Source: Diabrotica undecimpunctata (Eukaryota; Arthropoda; Insecta; Coleoptera; Chrysomelidae). From it: a stretch of 64,000 bases of DNA. Made by a program: the position numbers and the translations under genes. The stretch is from NCBI RefSeq assembly GCF_040954645.1, contig NC_092804.1, positions 40,267,753 through 40,331,752 of the forward strand. Reading direction: 5' to 3'. This document shows, one piece after another, positions 57,189 through 64,000 of the stretch. Below the pieces are notes generated by a model, which did not search any database, was not told where the DNA came from, and saw only the letters and a program-made list of their open reading frames with translations. Within the stretch, counting starts at the first letter, position 1, and each line of letters begins with the position of its first letter.

Positions 57189-57414
57189 AAATTAATTACT
57201 ATTTAAATGGGAATAAGCCACAATTAGGGGTTAAAATACGTTTATTGACGTTTCAATTTCCACTTCGGAAATCGTTCTCAAAATACAAACATTAGTATAT
57301 TAGTATACTAATGTTTGTATTTTGAGAACGATTTCCGAAGTGGAAATTGAAACGTCAATAAACGTATTTTAACCTCTAAATTGTGGCTTATTCCCATTTA
57401 AATAGTAATTAATT
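57189..57414. repeat. Nearly perfect 226-bp inverted repeat (hairpin)
   Basis: Two arms of about 111 bp (from aattaattactatttaaatg inward, and its mirror) face each other around a 4-base centre (ttag at about 57300). They differ at only about two places (ttagggg against ttagagg, one indel). The arm sequence gcttattc...cacttcggaaatc also occurs singly at about 63372-63455. It looks like two head-to-head ends of one repeat family. Confidence 0.9.
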
Positions 57415-57639
57415 TAAAATGCCACAAGAAAATAGCTTCAGAACAAAACCAGTGCCACTATTGTTATTTTTTGAAACACTGATTTTAAACTATATCTAGA
57501 AATCACAGCAATGATTCTTTCTCGATACGAATATAAATAGTTATATACACTTGTTGGAAAATATTACTGCATCATATAATCATATACATATCTGAAAGTG
57601 TTTATAGATTTCCCAGATTTTTATGAGAGTTTGGCAATA

Positions 57640-59645
57640 ATAAATATTAAATTCCATCGGGCAGTTACATATATTTTCAAGGTCGGGTGGAGCCTGCGTG
57701 GCTTCTGGAACACATGAATGAACTGCTGGAAGCACAAACCTTTCCTGAGCCTTGGAGGACATCGAGGTTAATACTGCTCCCCAGGGCTAGGGAAAAGTAT
57801 CGCCCCATCTGTCTTCTTCCATGCATCAGTAAGCTGTATGAAAGGATGCTGTGAGTACGCATAGACGACAATTGAAAGGTCAGGTGGTTTATCTCGGAGG
57901 CAATTTGGTTTTTGTAAAGGGAAAAGCACAATTGATGCAATCGTGAGTGTACTCGAAGCAATGCGCAACAGAAGGGATGAACATCTCTGGACGGCCCTGC
58001 TGTTGTTTGATGTTAAGAATGCATTCAATACGCTGCAGTGGAACGAGGTAATGAGGGCAATGGAGGAGAGAGAATGTACTGGTTACCTGATGCATGTGGT
58101 GGCAGAGTATCTGTCCGAGAGAAGGATTATGGTGGAAAAGGGCACGATCGTGGACGTGACAGCCGGGGTACCCAGGGATCTGTCGTACAGATGGGGGTAC
58201 AACCTCCTTCGCATTCGCGGATGACCTCGCTGTACTGGTAGTGGCCCGGAATGAGCCAGATCTCAAATACCGGGTTCGGAACGCAGGCCGCGTCGTAAAG
58301 AAATGGACGTCGCAGCACGCACTGTAACTTGCGGCAGAGAAAACCGAAGCCATCATTCTGAAGAGGAAAAGGAACAGACAAAGTGTTGAATTACAATGTG
58401 CGGGAGCATGTCTGACACCCAAGAAACACGTAAAGTATCTAGGAGTGACATTGCACCAGAATGGAAAATGGGGGAGCACGTGCGGGAGGTGGCCCGGAAA
58501 GCTGCGAATAGTCCGGCTGCGTTGGGGAGGGTGATGCTCAACATTAGGGGACCCAAATCCGAAAGGAGTAAGGTCCCTCACGGTGCTGTACAGTCGATCA
58601 TCCTCTACGCGGCACCAGTCTGGAACGGGGCGGTAGAGATAACGGCCTATGGGAGGCTCATGACGCGAGTGGACAGAACAAGTCTGTTGCGAGTGGCATG
58701 TGCCTACAGGAATGTGTCTGCGGCAGCCTTGTGGACATCACTGGATGTGTTCCGTTGCATGTTTTTGTGGTGGTAAGAAAAGAGCTCTATGAGAAAGAGG
58801 CCCAAACCTTAATATGGCCGAGAGAAGACAGAAAAGGGAAAGGCCAATTGAAGGATGGCAAGAAGAATGGAGCAACACGGAGGATGTGGCAGAGTGGACG
58901 AAAATGCTAATTCCGAATATAAGAGATTGAGTGGACTGTGGCCACAGGCGACTGGATTATTTCCTGACGCAGGTGCTCACAGGACACGGGTATTTTAGGG
59001 CCTACCGCTCTAGGTTCGAAAAGGCTGACACAGATGAATGCCTATACTGTGGACACTCGGACACTGTGACACATACGATGTTCGATTGCAACATATGGAT
59101 AGTAGAAAGGAACAGAATAGAAAGAGAAACAGGTGTGAATTTTGTTACAGTGAGAGAAATTATTGAGAGAATGATTGAAAATAAAGCAGGTTGTACTAGC
59201 ATAGACAACTATATCTGTGCAGTGATATAGTTGTGTACTATATCAGTGGGTCAGACTGTGGGGAAGGAGGAAATGCCCATCTGGGGGTGATGCCGTACTA
59301 GGAGCGATGAGGGTCTTTTACGCGCTACCTGAAACGAGACAGGGAGCCTCCTTGCTGATGAATGGACTGTGGATGTGGACGAATGAAGAATGAATGAATG
59401 AAGGTAGTGCTTCGGAAGGGATGCCATCCTTAAAGCGGCCATTCCGCTTCCGGATCGCTGAATGACAGAGGAGGGTCTGATTTAGCAGGTAGGCGTTTGG
59501 CGTAGACTCAGCGACAAGAGGGCATTTTAAAGTACTCCGGGAGCTATCGCCGGGAGTACAAAGAACTAATCCTGCACTAAGGTCAGTCAGACGGCGTCCT
59601 GGACTGAGATATCTTTTGAAGACTCCAGACCCCCCTCTATAAAGA
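57640..59645 (+). mobile_element. R1-clade-like LINE relic
   Basis: The + strand holds an RT in several frames: EHMNELLEAQTFPEPWRTSR, KYRPICLLPCISKLYERML, LLLFDVKNAFNTLQWNEV, LMHVVAEYLSERRIMVEKGT and TAGVPRDLS. Then come AFADDLAVLVVARNEPDLKY (catalytic FADD), KMGEHVREVARKAANSPAAL and IILYAAPVWNGAVEI. The end carries RRLDYFLTQVLTGHGYFRAY and a zinc finger (ECLYCGHSDTVTHTMFDC). A gap removes the stretch between GVP and FADD. The whole is far more GC-rich than its surroundings, as in R1/Waldo-type elements. Confidence 0.82.
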
Positions 59646-60480
59646 CGAAAAAAAAAAGTTACATATATTTTAGAACGATTTTTTTAAATTGATTTGGATG
59701 ATCAACTAGTGATTTTGCTCGTCACCATGCGATAGGGGTTCCAATCAATTGCCATCTACAGTCACTCCACTCAATTTTTCCTAACTTCCTCCTATTTAAG
59801 GCTTACGTAAACAAAATGATATTTTAGTCTGTAAAACTGTCATAACAAATAAGTTACTTTTGGAGAATCTTTGAACTTTTGCGTAAAGTCGTATTATGAA
59901 AGCGATCTACGTATAATAACCAGCGTAATTTAGACAGGTACATACATATAAACAGATTTATATGTATTATTGCAGCTTTTATATACAGTTATTGTATTAA
60001 GTGTTTTTATTTTTCTCATCGGAAATCGATGTTGGCTTCCTCTGTTTATTTACTTATATTTTTTTCTTATTATTTTCTAAAGTTATTTTGTTGAGTGATC
60101 CCATAATAATTCTACGTTAATTTTTCCGCTTTAACTTTTGGTTTTGGGTTTTGTCTTTATCTGAATTTTGCTCTTATTTTTTACAACAGCATATTATGAT
60201 CGCTACCTATATCGGCTAAGTTCTAACTTCTAATAATTTGTAGTGAATGAAAAGGTATTCCTTTTTCTTTATGTGCCGTCTCCATAATTGGAGATTAGCG
60301 GTTATGGTGACAAACATTTTTCTGGCGAGCACAATTTTGTTCTTTCAATACCTATTTTCCTTCTATTTTACGCTTAATGATAAATTGAGGAATGTAGTAC
60401 TTTTCGTTATATAGCAAATGACCCAAATAACCTAATTTAATCGTTCTCAATAGTTGTTTTTTATATTTAGTCTATTTAGA
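59646..60480 (+). other. Msh2 intron 3, no gene recognised
   Basis: AT-rich DNA with no coding signal and no repeat that I can name. Confidence 0.35.
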
Positions 60481-60484
60481 ACTT

Positions 60485-60645
60485 CTTGTACACCACAATA
60501 AAATAAAAACAGCCAAAATCGAATACCTAGGTCACATCATGAGGAACAGCGTAATGCATGGATTTTTGCAACTAATTTTACACGGAAAAGTAGAAGGAAA
60601 ACGACGACCAGGAAGGCGAAGGATTTCCTGGCTGAAAAATCTAAA
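60485..60645 (+). mobile_element. LINE tail, left piece (interrupted)
   Basis: Encodes KTAKIEYLGHIMRNSVMHGF, LQLILHGKVEGKRRPGRRRI and SWLKNLKT, the tail of the same family as 49803-51175. The expected continuation (TTTTNLFRAAVWKV) appears at 61847 after the inserted LINE. Confidence 0.7.
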
Positions 60646-61845
60646 AACACCGCACTTAAACTTACTACAAAAGTCCTAACCAAAAAAATCAATAAACTAA
60701 CAACTTTATCAGATGAACAACGATGATTCAGATCCGGAAGATCCTGCGTAGACGCCGTATTTGTACTAAGACAAATCACAAAAAAGGCCATCGAATACAA
60801 TAAACCAGCATATCTATGTTTTATAGACCTGACAAAGGCTTTCGATCGCATCCAAGTCGAAGACGTCTTACACCCACTGTATAAAATAAACATACCAATC
60901 AATATTATACAAACCATCGAAAACATCTACTTCCCTAATCGAATACAGGCAAAGATAAATGGAAAACTAACACAGTGTATACCAGTACAAAGCGGAGTCA
61001 GACAGGGTGACTCGTTAAGCCCACTTCTCTTTAATATAATAATGGACGAAATAATACAAGCAGTACGTAAAGATCATGGCTACAGAATGGCGAACAAAGA
61101 AATCCAAATATTATGTTATGTAGACGACGCCGCATTAATCGCCGAGACAGAAGACGAGCTCCAAAGATTAACACGCATCTTCAATACAACAGCCAAGAAA
61201 TACAATATGATAATATCCGCAGAAAAAACCAAATGTATGACAACATCTAAATACCCACTACGATGTAAAATCGAAATTGATGGGAAAATAATAAAGCAGG
61301 AAGCAAGGTTTAGATATCTGGAAATAGATATAACTAGTTACGGAGATGTTGAAGAAGAAGTACGACAACAAAGCTTAAAACCAAGTAAAGCGGCGGGATC
61401 TCTTAATGACACAATCTGGAAGAACAAACACCTAAGACAAGACACAAAAACAAGAATCTATAAAGCGGCAATTAGACCTATATTAACATACACGGCGGAG
61501 ACAAGACCTGACACGTCTAAAACGAGACGAATACTAGAAACAACAGAGATGAAAATACTCCGACGAATATCAGGGAAAAGTCTGTTGGATAATGAGAGAA
61601 AAGAAAACATAAGAGGAGCATGCAGTATAGAAGAGATAAATGGATGGGTGACAAAACGGAAACAGGAGTGGAACGAACACATTAGTAGGATGGCAAAGAA
61701 TAGGATAGTACGAATAGCACGAGATAAATCACCAAATGGACGAAGAGGTATTGGCAGACCAATAAAAGTATGGTGCGACAATTTAAACAATTTAGGAGGC
61801 TAATATTGAATACATACAAGAAGGAAGAAGAAGAAGAAGAAGTGC
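60646..61845 (+). mobile_element. LINE inserted into a LINE tail; RT nearly complete
   Basis: From about 60665 the + strand encodes RT: TTLSDEQR*FRSGRSCVDAV (one stop), CFIDLTKAFDRIQVEDVL and VQSGVRQGDSLSPLLFNIIM. Then 253 codons (61042-61800) contain ILCYVDDAALIAETEDELQR (catalytic YVDD), RFRYLEIDITSYGDV, YKAAIRPILTYTAETRPDTS and GRRGIGRPIKVWCDNLNNLG. It ends in a gaagaagaagaag tail. 5' truncated, with only about one stop before the main frame. Confidence 0.85.
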
Positions 61846-61965
61846 TTCAACACAACAACCACAAATCTTTTCAGAGCGGCAGTGTGGAAAGTATAGATTG
61901 CCATGATGGTCGAAAACATATGAAACGTATAAGCACTACAAGAAGAACTTCTTCATTTGTTTTTT
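61846..61965 (+). mobile_element. LINE tail, right piece
   Basis: The + strand reads TTTTNLFRAAVWKV, a stop, then IAMMVENI, continuing the tail begun at 60485-60645. It ends in agaagaag. Confidence 0.6.
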
Positions 61966-62119
61966 GTGCTGTCCAAGTTTCAAATTTTTAAAATTCTCCG
62001 GTCCATCGTCATTTCAAATGCATGTACGTTTCGACTCAATAGAGAACCACACATGAAACAAAACATTTTATAAGTTTTAATCCTGTTTGATATCTATATG
62101 TGTATAGCAGAGTATACCA

Positions 62120-62505
62120 CGCATCTCTAACGAACTATTTCTAGCTTGAGCCAGTCTCGCTTTAATTTCTTGTTGTGGGTCAAGCTTGTAGGTAATCCAT
62201 CAGCCAAGGTATTTATAATATTTATCTGTTTTAATATCTTCCTATTTATCATTATAGGTAAAGGCATAAGATGTCTCTTTTGGATTACCATTATCTTGGT
62301 TTTTTTTCTCGTTAATCTTCATTCCAAACTCTCGACAAGCCTCATTAAGTAGGTCTAAGACTTTCTGTAAGTTCGTGTCTGTATCAGTTAGTAGGGCAGT
62401 GTCATCTACATCTCTTATATTAGAAATTAGTTCTCCATTAATTCTTGTTCCTGTAGGGAGGTTTTCCTGGAAAAATCTTGAAAGGAGTTTTGGGTTAAAA
62501 TAATT
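62120..62505 (-). mobile_element. LINE RT fragment upstream of Msh2 exon 4
   Basis: The minus strand reads FFQENLPTGTRINGELISNI, then RDVDDTALLTDTDTNLQ (catalytic box read as DVDD), LLNEACREFGMKINEKKTKI and MVIQKR. Almost free of stops over 110 codons, but both ends are cut. Confidence 0.7.
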
Positions 62506-62648
62506 GTTATTGATATTGTACTCCTAAGTAAGAAATGAACTATTTCAACGAGAAACAGATAGTGTTGAGTATCGTACCACTCATTATGATAAATAATTTT
62601 CATTTTTTGATGTCAGTTTAAAATTTGGTAATTGCTTATATTTTTTAG

Positions 62649-62829
62649 TTGTTGGCGGTGGCTTGTATCAATATTTCCGAATGTAAGTTTGAAGTTTGCG
62701 AATTAACCGATAACGATACGTTCTCCGAATTGGAAAGTTTAATTGCTCAAATCGGACCCAAGGAATGTATTTTGCCGACAGGATCGACGCCCGATCTCGT
62801 TACGATAAAGAAACTTTTGGAACGAACTG
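62649..62829 (+). CDS. Msh2: Msh2 coding exon 4: end of domain I and start of connector domain
   Basis: 181 bp, phase 0 to 1. Acceptor attttttAG at 62647-62648, donor ACTG|GTAAGT at 62830. It encodes LLAVACINISECKFEVCELT, DNDTFSELESLIAQIGPKEC and ILPTGSTPDLVTIKKLLERT. The segment F-x2-LE-x-LIAQIGPKECILP is a signature of MSH2, and the block leads into the MutS connector domain. The next exon must begin beyond this window. Confidence 0.95.
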
Positions 62830-64000
62830 GTAAGTGTACTTAATTAACAATTTTTCATTATTTATATAAATAATTTCAACATATTGGATATTAAAATAAC
62901 TGCTGATAGTCTAAAAGAAAGTGTAGTGTAGCAAATGAAGACTCGAAATCAAACATAAAAAAGGAGAGGAATAAATGGTAAAATACAAGAATCAGTAAAA
63001 GAAAATTCAAGGGAAGATTATGAAAACTAATATAATGGTGACATATAAAAAGTGACAAAAAAAGAACATCTAGTGATACTTAATTTTTTACAATAATTTT
63101 TTGTAACCATGTCACATAACTATTCTTCAGAGGCGAAGAGAAGAAATTATTAAAACCGCAAAGAATAGAGAAATGGCTTACTTCGGCCACATTATCCGTA
63201 ATAATAAATACCGCCTTGTACAGTTGATTCTACAAGGTAATATTGGGGGAAGACAGGCCTTGGACGAAGACGTATATGCTGGCTGGCGATGTATTTCGAG
63301 CTGCTATGAGTAGAAGCAGATAGGTCAATGTGGTCGCCAACATCACTAGAAGATAATTACTATTTTCGTATTGAATAAGCCACAATATAAGTTTAAAATA
63401 AGTTTATTTTTGACGTTTAGATTTCCACTTCGGAAATCATTTTCAAAATACAAACACTACAAACTGCAGTGGTGAAAAAAAAACTAAAAGTAAAAAAAAT
63501 ATTTTTTTGTATACCTTAAAATCTTCTTAACAATATTTAAAAAAATATATAACCAAAAATATAATAGTTTTTGTTTTGAAACTATTTAAAAAATGTTAAA
63601 CGTAAAAACGAACACATTAGTAGAATGGCAGAAGATAGGATAGTACGAATAACACGAGATAAGTCACTAAATGGACGAAGAAGTATTGGCAGACCAAGAA
63701 AAAGATCGTGCGATAATTTAAACAATTTAGGAGGTTAATATTGAAGAAGAAACAGGCTTTAAAGCCTACATACAAGAAGGAAGAAGAAGAAGAAGAAGTT
63801 TTAAATATCCTAAAGTTAAACAGAAAACAAATTTGTATTCTTGTAAGGAAGATGTGAAGCGTTTTTTAAATTTAAAATAATACACAGGGTGTTTCATTTA
63901 CAAAATATCTTTGATGTTTCATGGAGGACCCTGTATATTTGTAAATAATTTTAAAATCTGAAGCTTATAGCTACCATCTATTTTTGTAAGTAACTTTTTT
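62830..64000 (+). other. Msh2 intron 4 (partial) with repeat scraps
   Basis: Contains a LINE tail at about 63130-63350 (IKTAKNREMAYFGHIIRNNK, LVQLILQGNIGGR), a single hairpin-arm repeat at 63372-63455, a second LINE tail at 63600-63810 and a mariner-type terminus pair at 63885-63936 (acagggtgtttcattt and gaccctgtata). Confidence 0.6.
63600..63810 (+). mobile_element. LINE 3' end, same family as 60646-61845
   Basis: Encodes ISRMAEDRIVRITRDKSLNG, RRSIGRPRKRSCDNLNNLGG, a stop, and a gaagaagaagaag tail, matching the end of the 60646-61845 element with about 10 percent difference. Confidence 0.75.

Larger units (their letters stand above)
487..62829 (+). other. Msh2: Msh2 gene locus (5' part; four coding exons, introns of 4.9, 50.7 and 6.1 kb)
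   Basis: Four exons joined by GT-AG introns give 207 codons plus one base without a stop, and match the N-terminal part of MSH2, the common subunit of the MutS-alpha and MutS-beta DNA mismatch-recognition heterodimers. Phases agree at every junction (1, 0, 0, then 1 at the exit). The product would cover the N-terminal tail, the mismatch-binding domain I and the start of the connector domain II. The lever, clamp and ATPase domains must lie beyond 64000. Intron 2 (5514-56217) carries a nested antisense locus for secreted proteins and most of the transposons. The host coding exons show no stop or frameshift, so the gene looks functional despite the load. Confidence 0.9.

Noticed and set aside
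57889..58581. 230-codon frame on the minus strand
   Set aside because: Antisense of the GC-rich R1-type LINE; His/Pro/Arg composition reflects the complement and no domain is recognisable.

Overview
This is AT-rich, intron-rich and transposon-saturated nuclear DNA from an insect. The evidence is a split Msh2 gene with short exons and very long introns, insect-type non-LTR retrotransposons (LINEs) in large numbers, a Penelope-like element, Gypsy LTR elements, and piggyBac, hAT, PIF/Harbinger and mariner relatives. A beetle with a large genome would fit the repeat mix, but that is inference; nothing here fixes the order.

The backbone is one host gene. The DNA mismatch-repair gene Msh2 runs along the + strand almost edge to edge. 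Coding exon 1 is at 487-520, exon 2 at 5464-5513, exon 3 at 56218-56574 and exon 4 at 62649-62829, and the gene continues past the right edge. Its introns here are about 4.9, 50.7 and 6.1 kb. A short C-terminal tail of a possible neighbouring gene may occupy positions 3-71.

Inside Msh2 intron 2, on the opposite strand, lies a nested locus for secreted low-complexity proteins (10066-23574). Gene A (seven coding exons, 23568 down to 16296, 661 residues) has a signal peptide and repeats a short amphipathic helix between Tyr/Ser/Gly/Gln-rich linkers. Gene B (two exons seen, 15185 down to 10066, about 1,520 residues) is built of Gln-rich repeats of the type GQQ-EDLGQQ, then a His/Tyr/Gly-rich block and a cationic amphipathic tail. 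No start exon was found for B. Its first seen exon has an acceptor in the phase left by A exon 6, so A and B may be alternative 3' ends of one gene. The B repeats remind me of the insect haemolymph-clot protein Fondue, a comparison made from memory.

The rest is mobile DNA. Intron 1 holds a decayed hAT element with an 8-bp target duplication. Intron 2 holds a Gypsy relic (about 8.1-9.7 kb), LINE and PIF/Harbinger debris within gene A, a piggyBac relic (24.3-25.6 kb), a duplicated scrap of gene A (30.7 kb), nested LINEs (31-37 kb), a DD41D mariner-type element with terminal inverted repeats of about 420 bp (37.5-39.9 kb), a Gypsy element with both LTRs (44.4-48.7 kb), a young 5'-truncated LINE inside an older one (49.7-52.2 kb) and a Penelope-like element beside exon 3. 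Intron 3 holds an almost perfect 226-bp hairpin, an R1-type LINE and nested LINEs. No rRNA, convincing tRNA or CRISPR was seen.
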